A stretch of DNA of 64,000 nt, from contig NZ_AZUN01000001.1 of the NCBI RefSeq assembly GCF_000527095.1, positions 2,853,501-2,917,500 of the forward strand, written 5' to 3'. The stretch comes from Methylomicrobium lacus LW14 (GTDB taxonomy: Bacteria; Pseudomonadota; Gammaproteobacteria; Methylococcales; Methylomonadaceae). The notes beneath the pieces were generated by a model, which saw nothing but the letters and a program-made list of their open reading frames with translations, was not told where the DNA came from and did no database searches. The position numbers were made by a program, and so were the translations under genes. Positions 1 to 9,012 of the stretch are shown piece by piece. Every line of letters starts with the position of its first letter. Positions within the stretch are counted from its first letter, which is position 1.

Positions 1-2
1 TG

Positions 3-2582
3 CGCGGCAGCATGGATGCCAGCGAATATAAGGAATACATCTTCGGCATGTTGTTTCTGAAACGGGCCAGCGACCTGTTCGATCAGCGTCAGGCCGAACT
101 GCGCAAACAGTTTGCCGCCCAGGGCATGTCACCGGACGATATTGAAGGAGCACTGATAGATTCGGACCACTATTCCGGCAAATATTTCTTCGTGCCGCCG
201 CGCGCCCGCTGGAATCAGGGCTGGCAGGAAGCCGTGGTGGAGAACGGCCAGGAAAAGATCATCGACCGTCCGGCGCTCAAGCACGTCAAGGAAAACGTCG
301 GCTCCGCCCTGAACAAGGCGCTGGAAGCGATCGAAGACCATAACATGGACGCCTTACAGGACGTGCTCAAGGGCATCAACTTCAACCGCAAGATCGGCCA
401 GCGTACGCTGGATGACGATACCCTGGCCGACTTCGTGCAGAACTTCGAAAAAATCCCGCTCAAGGACAGCGACTTTGAATTCCCCGACCTGCTTGGCGCC
501 GCCTACGAATGGCTGATCAAATACTTCGCCGATTCCGCCGGTAAAAAAGCCGGCGAGTTCTATACCCCTGCCGAAGTGGTGCGCATCTGCGTCGAAATCT
601 GCGATCCGGAAGAAGGTATGAGCGTCTACGACCCGACGGTGGGCTCCGGCGGCATGCTGATCCAGATGCGCGATTATCTGCGCGAAAAAGGCGGCAGCGC
701 CGATGAGCTGGCGCTCTACGGCCAGGAGAAAATGGGCACCACCTGGTCCATCTGCAAAATGAACATGCTGCTGCATGGCATTTCCCATGCCGATATTCGT
801 CAGGAAGACACCCTGCGCGAGCCGCAGCATCTGGACGAAACCAACGAATTGAAACGCTTCGACCGCGTCGTCGCCAATCCGCCGTTCAGCCAGAACTACA
901 TCAAAAAGGATTTGAAATTTTCCGGCCGCTTTCCGGTGATGATGCCGGAGAAAGGCAAAAAGGCCGACTTGATGTTCGTCCAGCACATGTTGTCCGTACT
1001 CAAGCACAACGGCCGCATGGCGACGGTGATGCCACACGGCGTGCTGTTTCGTGGCGGCGAAGAGCGCGAAGCGCGCAAGCACTTTATCGAGCACGGCTAT
1101 CTGGAGGCCATCATCGGCCTGCCCGGCAACCTGTTCTACGGCACCGGCATTCCTGCCTGCATTCTGGTGATGAATAAAGACGGCGCCGCCAACCGCGACC
1201 ATGTGCTGTTCATCAACGCCGACCGCGAATACCGCGAAGGCAAGGCGCAAAACCATCTGCGCCCGGAAGACATCGACAAGATCATCTACGCCTACCGCGC
1301 GAATAAAGACATTCCTGCCTACGCCCGCCGCGTGCCGAAGGCGGAAATCGTCGCCGAAGACTACAACTGCAATATCCGCCGCTATGTGGACAACGCTCCG
1401 CCGCCCGAACCGCACGACGTGCGCGCCCATCTGCATGGCGGCGTGCCTAGGGTGGAAGTCGAAAGCCTGGCGAACTTCTGGCAAAACTACCCGCAATTGA
1501 AAGACGATGCCTTTGTCAGCCGGGATGAAACTTATCTTGATTTTGCCCCGGTTTTAGCCGACAAGCGCGAAATCGCCGACTTTGTGGCAAGCCATCAAAG
1601 CGTGATGTCCCGTCACGAAGAATTTATGCAAACCCTGGAAAACTGGTGGCAGGCCAACTTGCCGATAGTCGAAGCGCTGGCGCCCGATGCCGCGAACCAG
1701 GAAGGCAAACCGCGCAATGTCTATGTGATGCGCAGCAGTCTGCTGGCCAGCATCGAACAGGCGCTGGCCGGGCAAAACCTGCTGACTCCTTTCCAGGTGC
1801 GCGGCGCCTTTGCCAACTATGTCGATGTCCTCAAGGCCGATTTCAAATCCATCGCCGCCAGCGGCTGGGGGCCGGAGCTGATCCCGGACGAGGACATTCT
1901 GCAAAGCCAGTTCCCCGAGGTGCTGGAAGCGCTGGAACAGGCCCAATCCCGGCTATCCGAGCTGCAAGCCCTGTTTGCCGCCGCCGATGAGGAAGACTTT
2001 GAAGACAGCGACGACACCGGCGTGATGAATTCAGATCAAGTGAAAGATCTGAAAGCCCGCCTGAAAGAAGCCAAAGGCATGGCCAGGCTGTGCAAGCGCG
2101 ACCCGAACATGGGCGATGCGGAGCTCTATCAGCGCGAAGCCGAGCAGATCGAGGCACAACTTGATCGCCACAAAGTGCTGGAAGACGAAGTCAAAACGCT
2201 CAGGGCTACGATAAAAGGAATCGAGGGCAAGCGCGACGAACTGGTGCAAAGCGCCCGCGAAAAAATCTCCACCGACGAGGCTCGCACGGTGATTATCGAG
2301 CGCCTGCGGCAACTACTGATGCACACCTACCGCGCTTATCTTCGCGCCGACCAGCGCGCCTGCATCAAGGCCATTGAAAACCTGTGGAGCAAATACGCGG
2401 TCACCGCCAAGACCATCGAAGCCGAGCGCGATGCGGCGGCTGAGCAGTTAAAAGCGTTTTTGGTGGAGTTGGGGTACGACGTGCACGACTGCATGGATGC
2501 AGGAGGTAGAGCAATGTCGGGAACAATTGCCGAGGCTGCACAAGTGCCGCGAGCGCAAGGATGCGCAGGAGCGACGGAGTGA
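3..2582 (+). CDS. hsdM: Type I restriction-modification methyltransferase subunit HsdM (5' end cut by window)
   Basis: This is the N6-adenine methyltransferase subunit of a type I R-M complex; it modifies host DNA together with HsdS and is needed for cleavage with HsdR. The SAM-binding loop is DPTVGSGG (about residues 207-214 counted from the Met at 12) and the catalytic motif is NPPF (289-292). The reading frame is open upstream of position 12 and encodes LRGS before MDASEYKEY, as in longer HsdM proteins, so the true start lies before the window. A long charged, partly coiled-coil C-terminal region follows the methylase domain. The last ~30 codons run through a dispersed repeat (2486-2534) and are probably not original family sequence. 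Its stop overlaps the preferred hsdS start (TGATG). Confidence 0.95.
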   Translation, partial: RGSMDASEYKEYIFGMLFLKRASDLFDQRQAELRKQFAAQGMSPDDIEGALIDSDHYSGKYFFVPPRARWNQGWQEAVVENGQEKIIDRPALKHVKENVGSALNKALEAIEDHNMDALQDVLKGINFNRKIGQRTLDDDTLADFVQNFEKIPLKDSDFEFPDLLGAAYEWLIKYFADSAGKKAGEFYTPAEVVRICVEICDPEEGMSVYDPTVGSGGMLIQMRDYLREKGGSADELALYGQEKMGTTWSICKMNMLLHGISHADIRQEDTLREPQHLDETNELKRFDRVVANPPFSQNYIKKDLKFSGRFPVMMPEKGKKADLMFVQHMLSVLKHNGRMATVMPHGVLFRGGEEREARKHFIEHGYLEAIIGLPGNLFYGTGIPACILVMNKDGAANRDHVLFINADREYREGKAQNHLRPEDIDKIIYAYRANKDIPAYARRVPKAEIVAEDYNCNIRRYVDNAPPPEPHDVRAHLHGGVPRVEVESLANFWQNYPQLKDDAFVSRDETYLDFAPVLADKREIADFVASHQSVMSRHEEFMQTLENWWQANLPIVEALAPDAANQEGKPRNVYVMRSSLLASIEQALAGQNLLTPFQVRGAFANYVDVLKADFKSIAASGWGPELIPDEDILQSQFPEVLEALEQAQSRLSELQALFAAADEEDFEDSDDTGVMNSDQVKDLKARLKEAKGMARLCKRDPNMGDAELYQREAEQIEAQLDRHKVLEDEVKTLRATIKGIEGKRDELVQSAREKISTDEARTVIIERLRQLLMHTYRAYLRADQRACIKAIENLWSKYAVTAKTIEAERDAAAEQLKAFLVELGYDVHDCMDAGGRAMSGTIAEAAQVPRAQGCAGATE
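2481..2541 (+). repeat. Dispersed palindromic repeat, copy 1 (inside hsdM 3' end)
   Basis: Positions 2486-2516 are identical over 31 bases to 32430-32460, and a second shared block (CAATTGCCGAG) follows at 2524-2534. The core is flanked by short inverted arms GTGCA (2481-2485) and TGCAC (2537-2541), which differ from the arms of copy 2 but still pair. It forms the extreme C-terminus of HsdM. This looks like a small mobile or REP-like element; its family is not known to me. Confidence 0.7.
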
Positions 2583-3877
2583 TGGGGGGCTTAATGGAAG
2601 TCCAGCTTGGAAAGCTGTTCTCAAAACTTGTGAATGGCGGGACGCCCTCTACTGACATTGCAAGTTATTGGGGAGGGTCAATTCCGTGGGTAACTGGAGC
2701 AGACTTTACCAGTCGAGGGATTGGAGAGTTTCGCCGATATGTATCTGAAAGTGGTATTCGTTCAAGCTCCACATCAGTGGTCGACCCAGGCAATCTTCTC
2801 GTTGTTACGCGAACAGGTGTAGGCAAATTAGCGATTGCAAAGGAGCCGATTGCGATCAGTCAGGATATAACAGGTGTTTATCCTGATCCGACTAAGACGG
2901 ATACTCTGTTTCTTTACTTTTTGCTTGTTAAGGAATTGGAAGAACTCAAGAAGTTAAACCAAGGCACCAGCATAAATGGAATAATTCGGTCAGATTTTGA
3001 GAAACATCTTGTCAAAATTCCCGCCGAAATTCACGTCCAACAAAAAATCGCCAGGATTCTCCAAACCATCGACCAAGCCATCGAAAAAACCGAAGCGCTG
3101 ATTGAAAAATACCAGCATATCAAAGCGGGGCTGATGCACGATCTTTTTACCCGCGGCATCGGCGCCGACGGCAAACTGCGCCCGCCCCACGAACAAGCTC
3201 CGGAACTGTATCAGGAAACCCCGATTGGGTGGATTCCGAAGGAGTGGAAGTTTGATTCTCTAAAAAATATCTTTGGAGCAAAGAATATCGTAAACGGCCC
3301 ATTTGGAAGCGATCTTCTAACTTCAGAGCTGAAAAAAGAAGGTATCTCAGTCTTGTATTGCCAAGATATAAAGCCTGGAGTCTTTACCCGTATCTCAAAT
3401 TCAAATGTTACTCCCTTCAAAGCGGCCCAATTAGCCTTCTGCAATGTTCGCAAAAATGACATTCTGCTTGCCAAAGTTGGCTCTCCTCCTTGTGATAGTT
3501 GTGTTTATGAGGAAGAGTCAAGTGCAGTGGTTACCCAAGATGTTATTCGGATAAGGCCTTCCTCGGAGTATGGGGCTGAATTTTTCTCCTCTTGGTTTAA
3601 TTCTGGCTACGGCAGACAAGCAATCAAGAAAATATCAATTGAAGGGACTCGTGAGCGAGTTTCTCTCGGTGAATTTAAAGAGTTGACTGTACCTTTTCCG
3701 GATATTGCGGAGCAGATTGCGATTGGCAGAAGAATAAGTCAAGCGCAGAAATTTATTGCTGAGGAAAAACGCAATTTGATAAAACTTAAACAAAAAAAAT
3801 CCGGCCTAATGCACGACCTGCTCACCGGTAAAGTCCAGGTCAATGTCAACGAACCCAACACGGCGGCAAAGGCATGA
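2582..3877 (+). CDS. hsdS: Type I restriction-modification specificity subunit HsdS
   Basis: HsdS supplies target recognition for the HsdM/HsdR complex. Two variable target-recognition regions alternate with two conserved helical regions: the first contains EIHVQQKIARI and GLMHDLFTRG, the second AEQIAIGRRI and GLMHDLLTGK, the usual internal pseudo-repeat of the family. The start at 2582 was chosen because it forms a TGATG overlap with hsdM and has AGGAG at 2566-2570. An in-frame ATG at 2561 would overlap hsdM further and one at 2594 is also possible. The recognition regions (about 2630-3010 and 3240-3690) are visibly more AT-rich than the rest of the operon, as expected for recombining specificity domains. 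Length is 431 residues, normal for the family. Confidence 0.94.
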   Translation: MGGLMEVQLGKLFSKLVNGGTPSTDIASYWGGSIPWVTGADFTSRGIGEFRRYVSESGIRSSSTSVVDPGNLLVVTRTGVGKLAIAKEPIAISQDITGVYPDPTKTDTLFLYFLLVKELEELKKLNQGTSINGIIRSDFEKHLVKIPAEIHVQQKIARILQTIDQAIEKTEALIEKYQHIKAGLMHDLFTRGIGADGKLRPPHEQAPELYQETPIGWIPKEWKFDSLKNIFGAKNIVNGPFGSDLLTSELKKEGISVLYCQDIKPGVFTRISNSNVTPFKAAQLAFCNVRKNDILLAKVGSPPCDSCVYEEESSAVVTQDVIRIRPSSEYGAEFFSSWFNSGYGRQAIKKISIEGTRERVSLGEFKELTVPFPDIAEQIAIGRRISQAQKFIAEEKRNLIKLKQKKSGLMHDLLTGKVQVNVNEPNTAAKA

Positions 3878-4941
3878 GCAACGAACGCCCCGCATCCCTG
3901 AATCCTCCGCCCAGCGGTTACGCTGAATGGCTGATTGAGCTGAAACAGCGCATCCACACCGCCCGGCAGCGCGCTGCGCTGGCCGTTAACCGCGAGCTGG
4001 TGGGGCTGTACTGGAGTATCGGCAGCGAGATTCTGATGCGTCAAGCCGAGCAAGGTTGGGGCGCCAAGGTGATTGATCGGCTGGCGCATGATTTGCGCAC
4101 GGCCTTTCCCGAGATGAAGGGCTTCTCGCCGCGTAATCTCAAATACATGCGCGCTTTCGCCGAAGCCTGGCCGGATGCGGAATTTGTGCAAGGGGTGCTT
4201 GCACAATTGCCCTGGTATCACCACTTGGCGCTGCTGGACAAGCTGCCCAACCCCGAAACTCGCCGCTGGTACGCCGCCAAAGCGATTGAACACAACTGGT
4301 CGCGCAATATTCTGGTGATGCAGATCGAAACCCGGTTGCTGGAGCGTAGCGGCGCGGCAGTCACCAACTTCGAAGCCAGTTTGCCCAAAGTACAATCTGA
4401 TCTGGCGCGCGAGTCGCTGAAAGACCCTTATCGTTTCGACTTTCTCGGCCTGACCGACGAGGCGCAGGAGCGCGAGATCGAAAACGCCTTGGTGAAGCAC
4501 GTGACCGAATTCCTGCTGGAGCTGGGTGCGGGCTTTGCGTTTGTCGGGCGACAGGTACTGTTGGATGTGGGGGGAGACGAGTTTTTCATCGACCTGCTGT
4601 TCTACCACCTCAAGTTGCGCTGCTATGTGGTGATCGAACTCAAGGCCGGCAAGTTTATGCCCGAACATTTGGGGCAGCTTGGGTTTTATCTGACCGCTGT
4701 GGACCGCAAGGTCAAAAGCGAGCATGACAACCCAAGTATTGGCCTTTTGCTGTGCAAGAGCAAAAACAAGGTAGTGGCCGAATATGCCTTGGGCGATAAG
4801 AGCCAACCCATGGGCATTGCCGAATACAAACTGCTCGACTCTCTGCCTGCCGAACTACAAACCAGTCTGCCCAGTATCGAGCAAATTGAACAAGAGTTGG
4901 CAGGCGGCGATGATTTTGCTCAGGAGGATGAAGAGGCATGA
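3874..4941 (+). CDS. DUF1016 / PDDEXK nuclease-domain protein (YhcG-like)
   Basis: A 355-residue protein with the N-terminal DUF1016 helical region (ALAVNRELVGLYWSIG, SPRNLKYMRAFAEAW) and a C-terminal PD-(D/E)XK-type domain: FFIDLLFYH supplies the acidic residue and VIELKAG the ELK motif. Members often occur inside type I R-M operons and their biochemical role is unsettled. It overlaps hsdS by four bases (ATGA), so it is translationally coupled. A strong Shine-Dalgarno (AGGAGG near its 3' end) precedes the remnant hsdR start at 4938. Function beyond a likely nuclease fold is inference. Confidence 0.9.
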   Translation: MSNERPASLNPPPSGYAEWLIELKQRIHTARQRAALAVNRELVGLYWSIGSEILMRQAEQGWGAKVIDRLAHDLRTAFPEMKGFSPRNLKYMRAFAEAWPDAEFVQGVLAQLPWYHHLALLDKLPNPETRRWYAAKAIEHNWSRNILVMQIETRLLERSGAAVTNFEASLPKVQSDLARESLKDPYRFDFLGLTDEAQEREIENALVKHVTEFLLELGAGFAFVGRQVLLDVGGDEFFIDLLFYHLKLRCYVVIELKAGKFMPEHLGQLGFYLTAVDRKVKSEHDNPSIGLLLCKSKNKVVAEYALGDKSQPMGIAEYKLLDSLPAELQTSLPSIEQIEQELAGGDDFAQEDEEA

Positions 4942-5050
4942 GCGAATACATCGAAGTCGAACAACTTTTTTGCGGCAGTCGGACACAATATCCCTGCGGA
5001 TGATCCGGCCGAGTAAAAACCAGGCATTGGATTTGCATGCTATCAATGCT
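4938..5050 (+). pseudogene. Degraded hsdR 5' end (remnant)
   Basis: ATG at 4938 overlaps the DUF1016 stop (ATGA) and encodes MSEYIEVEQ, matching the MSEYTEVEQ start of the intact hsdR at 5746. After about ten codons the frame is lost and stops at 5003. In a neighbouring frame VGHNIPADDPAE resembles the QG-x-IP-x-DP stretch that follows in HsdR proteins. The likely history is that hsdR once began here, coupled to the DUF1016 gene, and was displaced by the toxin-antitoxin pair. The two starts differ at several mostly synonymous positions, so this is not a recent exact duplication. Confidence 0.6.
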
Positions 5051-5091
5051 ATCATTCTGCCAATGCAGCAATTACGATGAGGTAAGCAACG

Positions 5092-5325
5092 ATGGCTAAT
5101 TTGATCGTGCGCAACGTGGACGATGAAATCGCGAATGCACTGAAAATGCGGGCCAGCCGCCACGGCATCAGCGCCGAGGCCGAACACCGGCGAATTTTGG
5201 AGCAGGCGCTGACGCGCCCGAAAAAACGGCCTTTTCTCGAGGTGTTGAGCCAGATTCCCGATGTGGGCACCGATGAAGACTTTGCCCGGGTAGAGGATCA
5301 ACAGGCTCCGAACCCGTTTGACTGA
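5092..5325 (+). CDS. Ribbon-helix-helix antitoxin, FitA/VapB type
   Basis: A 77-residue protein. The N-terminal MANLIVRNVDDEI beta strand followed by two helices (ALKMRASRHGISAEAEHRRILEQA, read in two parts) is the FitA-like ribbon-helix-helix DNA-binding fold. The C-terminal tail (DEDFARVEDQQAP) would wrap the toxin. It overlaps the PIN toxin gene by one base (TGATG), the usual cistron order. It is expected to neutralise the toxin and autoregulate the pair. The position inside an hsd operon is unusual. Confidence 0.9.
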   Translation: MANLIVRNVDDEIANALKMRASRHGISAEAEHRRILEQALTRPKKRPFLEVLSQIPDVGTDEDFARVEDQQAPNPFD

Positions 5326-5741
5326 TGTACTTACTGGACACCAACATCGTCAGTGAAATGCGTAAAAAAGATCGGGCAAATGCTGGGCTCAGACGTTTCG
5401 TTCGTCAACTCGCCGACCAGGATGCGCAAACCTATATCAGCGTGGTCACCGTCGGCGAGTTACGCCGTGGCGTCGATTTGATCCGGCACAGGGGCGACCT
5501 GGATCAGGCCCGGGCGCTGGAGACCTGGTTGCAATTCCTATTAAATGATTATGCTGACAACATCCTGGATTTTGGCAAGGAGGAAGCCCAGATCTGGGGG
5601 CGGTTGCGTGTACCTCATCCGGAAAATGCCCTGGATAAACAGATTGCCGCGACCGCGTTGAGCTATGGTTTTACCCTGGTGACACGCAACGTGCGGGATT
5701 TTGCCTTTACCGGCGTAACACTGCTCAATCCGTTCGAATAG
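5325..5741 (+). CDS. PIN-domain ribonuclease toxin, FitB/VapC type
   Basis: A 138-residue PIN-domain protein. The first acidic residue is in LLDTNIVSE, the second in VGELRRG, and the later acidic cluster is around ALDKQIAATAL with VTRNVRDF at the end, a standard VapC/FitB layout. These are Mg-dependent RNases that cut tRNA or other structured RNA; the target here cannot be told from sequence. It is translated directly after its antitoxin and ends five bases before the hsdR start, so hsdR is now probably co-transcribed with the pair. Confidence 0.92.
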   Translation: MYLLDTNIVSEMRKKDRANAGLRRFVRQLADQDAQTYISVVTVGELRRGVDLIRHRGDLDQARALETWLQFLLNDYADNILDFGKEEAQIWGRLRVPHPENALDKQIAATALSYGFTLVTRNVRDFAFTGVTLLNPFE

Positions 5742-5745
5742 CCTG

Positions 5746-8700
5746 ATGTCTGAATACACCGAAGTTGAACAGCCCTTCCTGCACCAGTTGCAAGACTTGG
5801 GCTGGGAGATCGTCGACCAGGGGCCGGATATTCCATCCGACCCGAGCAAAAGCCTGCGCCTGAATTTTCGCCAGTGGTTGCTGCCGGAAGTTTTTACACA
5901 ATCCGTCGCGGCGTTGAACACGACCGCCAACGGTACGCCCTGGCTGACCGATAAACAACTGCAGGATTTGCAGGACCAGGTTCTGCGCCAGCCTAACCGC
6001 ACCCTGCTGGAAGCCAACGAGGCCATACAGAAGCTGCTGTTCAAAGCTCAGGTGGATATGAGCGAGGTCACCGGCGAGCAGGACCCGGTGGTCAAATTGA
6101 TCGACTTTGCCAACCCGGAGAACAATCATTTTCTCGCGATCAACCAGTTCCGCATCGATACGCCGGGCGGCGTGAAGCAATTCATCATTCCCGACATCGT
6201 GCTGTTCGTGAACGGCATTCCGCTAATCGTGGTTGAGTGCAAAAAAGGCGGGCCGACCTGCGCCAACCCGATGGCGGAAGCCTTCGAGCAGTTGCAGCGT
6301 TATATGAACCAACGCAAGGCGACGAAGCAACAAGGGTTGAAAGAAGGCGAACCGCGCCTGTTTCACTGCAATATGCTGCTGATCCGCAGCAGCGGCGTCG
6401 AAGCCGATTACGGCACCATCACTTCCGGTGAAGAGCATTTCTACCCCTGGAAAACCCAGTGGCCACAGCCGGACAGCGTGGCCGAAGGCATGAACCAACA
6501 GCAGAAGCTGGTCAACGGCATGCTGAACAAAGCCAACCTGCTCAGCATGCTGCGCACATCCAGCGTGTTCATGGATACCGACGGCGGCCCGCGCATCAAG
6601 GTGGTGTGCCGCTACCAGCAGTTCCGAGCCGCCAATAAAATCATCGAGCGGCTGCGCAACGGACAATCCGTCGAGGAAAAAAGCGGCGTGGTCTGGCACA
6701 CGCAAGGGTCCGGCAAAAGTCTGACCATGGTGTTTGTGGCCCGCATGCTGCGCGCCTCCCGCGACCTGAACGATTACAAGATTTTGCTAATCAACGACCG
6801 GGTGGACCTGGAAGAGCAGCTCGCCGAAACCGCCACCCTGATCGGCGGCCGGGTGCATGTGATCGAAAGCCGCAAGAGGCTGCGCGAACAACTGGCCACG
6901 GACAGCTCCGACATCAACATGGTGATGGTGCACAAGTTCCAGTTGCACGACCAAAGCTTGCCGTTGAAAGTCGCCGAAGCCCTGGGCACCTATCAGGCCA
7001 TCCCATCCAGCCAGACTTTCGGAGTGGTCAATAACTCCTCGCGCATCGTACTGATGATCGACGAGGCGCACCGGACGCAAAGCTCGGATCTCGGCGACAA
7101 CATCTTTGAAGCTTTCCCCAATGCCGCCCGCATCGCCTTTACCGGCACGCCATTGATTACCGAGCGCCACGGCGAAAAGAAAACCGTGAAGCGCTTTGGC
7201 GATTACATCGATACCTACCGGTTGATGGATGCGGTGGAAGACGGCACCACCTTGCAGATTCTGTATGAGGGCCGCACTGCCGATGCGGCACTGAACGATA
7301 AGCACGGCTTTGAAACCCGGTTTGAAAATCTGTTCAAGGATCGCAGTGAAGAAGAGCTGTTGGCGATTAAGAAAAAATACGGCGCCACCGGCGATTTGCT
7401 GGAAGCCGAGCAGCGCATTGCCGCGATTGCCAAGGATATGGTGCAGCATTATCTGGAACATATCTTTCCCAATGGTTTCAAGGCGCAGGTGGTGTGCCAC
7501 TCCAAACTGGCGGCGGTGCGTTACCAGAAAGCCATTCATCAGGCGCTGACCGACACCGTGGCCGAACTGGAAGCGGTGCTGGAATCGGATGCTGAGCTGA
7601 TCCGTAAAATTCGTTTTCTGAAAGCGGCGGTGGTAATTTCCAGCGATGGCACCAACGAAGCGGCCTATATCACCGAAGCGCGCAATCAAGCCAAAGCCTG
7701 GAATGCGGTGGACAATTTCTGCAAGCCGTTCGACTTTGACGATCCGGACAAATCCTACAGCGGCATCGCCTTTCTGATCGTGTGCGACATGCTGCTGACC
7801 GGCTTTGATGCGCCGATCGAGCAGGTGATGTATCTCGACAAGAAAATCCGCGAGCACACCTTGCTGCAGGCCATTGCCCGCACCAACCGGGTGAAGCAAG
7901 GCAAGCAGCGCGGCTATGTAGTGGATTATATCGGCCTGACCGACAACCTCACCGACGCTTTGACGTTGTATGCCGCTGCCGATGAACAGCAGGAACTTGC
8001 CCTGGGGCTGAAAAATATCACCTCGGAAATGCCGGTGCTGGAAGAGCGCTACCAGCGCCTGTTGCAGTTATTCAGCGAGCACAAGGTCGCCAAGGTACGC
8101 GAGTTTGTCGAGGGCCAGTTGGCCAGTGTCGAGGAAGATGCCGCCGTGGTGCATGAGGCCGTCAAGCTTCTGAAGGATGAGAAAATCCGCGCCGACTTTG
8201 ACGTGTATCTGAAAAAATTCCTGATGAGTCTGGACATCATTCTGCCGAACAAGGCCGCCCATGCGTACCGGGTGCCGGCCAAACGCCTGGGTTATATTTT
8301 GCGGGTGACCAAAGAGCGTTATAAAGACACCAGCCTGAATCTGGGCGATGCCGGGCAGAAAGTGCGCGATCTGATCAACGAGCATTTGATCAGTCTGGGC
8401 ATCAACCCCAAGGTGCCGCCGATCGAGCTGTTGTCGGAGGACTTTATCGCCAAGTTGAATGAGCACGCTGGAGGCAACGCGGAAGCCAAAGCCAGCGAAA
8501 TGGAACACGCCATTCGCAAGCACTGCACCGTGCATCACGATGAGGACCCGGCGTTTTATAAAAGCTTGGCGGAGAAGGTCGAAAACCTGATTGACCAGTA
8601 TCAGGATCAATGGGATAAACTGGCCGAGGAGCTGGAAAAACTGCGCGCCGTGGCCATTGAAGGCCGCAAGCAAGGCGAGGAAGGCATGAGCAAGGAAGCA

Positions 8701-9012
8701 ACGACATTCTACGAGCACATTGCCAATGAAGCCTTTGACAACGGTGAAGTGCCCGCTGATGTCAAGCCCAAAATGAAGGCGCTGATGGAGGCCATCGTTG
8801 AGACCTTACAGCACAGCATTGGCAGCATCGATTTCTGGCACAACAGCGACAAGCAAAAGAAAACCCGTAGCGAAATTAAAACCGCACTGACCCTGACCGG
8901 CATTGTCGAACTCAAAGAAAACCGCGAACGCATCGCAATCGAAGTTATGAAACTGGCCAAGAATCGCCACGACGAATTACTGAAAGGCGCGGCGGGAGTT
9001 AACAACGCATGA
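5746..9012 (+). CDS. hsdR: Type I restriction endonuclease subunit HsdR
   Basis: The 1088-residue motor and nuclease subunit of the type I complex. The N-terminal PD-(D/E)XK nuclease has D in PDIVLFV and the catalytic VECKKG (E164, K166). The SF2 translocase follows, with Walker A TQGSGKS (about 319-325) and DEAH (439-442), then the helicase C domain (LLTGFDAP, QAIARTNR) and a helical C-terminal region that binds HsdM/HsdS. It looks complete. It starts five bases after the toxin gene rather than directly after the DUF1016 gene, and overlaps the downstream metallopeptidase gene by four bases. Confidence 0.97.
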   Translation: MSEYTEVEQPFLHQLQDLGWEIVDQGPDIPSDPSKSLRLNFRQWLLPEVFTQSVAALNTTANGTPWLTDKQLQDLQDQVLRQPNRTLLEANEAIQKLLFKAQVDMSEVTGEQDPVVKLIDFANPENNHFLAINQFRIDTPGGVKQFIIPDIVLFVNGIPLIVVECKKGGPTCANPMAEAFEQLQRYMNQRKATKQQGLKEGEPRLFHCNMLLIRSSGVEADYGTITSGEEHFYPWKTQWPQPDSVAEGMNQQQKLVNGMLNKANLLSMLRTSSVFMDTDGGPRIKVVCRYQQFRAANKIIERLRNGQSVEEKSGVVWHTQGSGKSLTMVFVARMLRASRDLNDYKILLINDRVDLEEQLAETATLIGGRVHVIESRKRLREQLATDSSDINMVMVHKFQLHDQSLPLKVAEALGTYQAIPSSQTFGVVNNSSRIVLMIDEAHRTQSSDLGDNIFEAFPNAARIAFTGTPLITERHGEKKTVKRFGDYIDTYRLMDAVEDGTTLQILYEGRTADAALNDKHGFETRFENLFKDRSEEELLAIKKKYGATGDLLEAEQRIAAIAKDMVQHYLEHIFPNGFKAQVVCHSKLAAVRYQKAIHQALTDTVAELEAVLESDAELIRKIRFLKAAVVISSDGTNEAAYITEARNQAKAWNAVDNFCKPFDFDDPDKSYSGIAFLIVCDMLLTGFDAPIEQVMYLDKKIREHTLLQAIARTNRVKQGKQRGYVVDYIGLTDNLTDALTLYAAADEQQELALGLKNITSEMPVLEERYQRLLQLFSEHKVAKVREFVEGQLASVEEDAAVVHEAVKLLKDEKIRADFDVYLKKFLMSLDIILPNKAAHAYRVPAKRLGYILRVTKERYKDTSLNLGDAGQKVRDLINEHLISLGINPKVPPIELLSEDFIAKLNEHAGGNAEAKASEMEHAIRKHCTVHHDEDPAFYKSLAEKVENLIDQYQDQWDKLAEELEKLRAVAIEGRKQGEEGMSKEATTFYEHIANEAFDNGEVPADVKPKMKALMEAIVETLQHSIGSIDFWHNSDKQKKTRSEIKTALTLTGIVELKENRERIAIEVMKLAKNRHDELLKGAAGVNNA

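Noticed and set aside
354..1496. 380-codon minus-strand frame
   Set aside because: Antisense to hsdM with the methylase motifs on the other strand.
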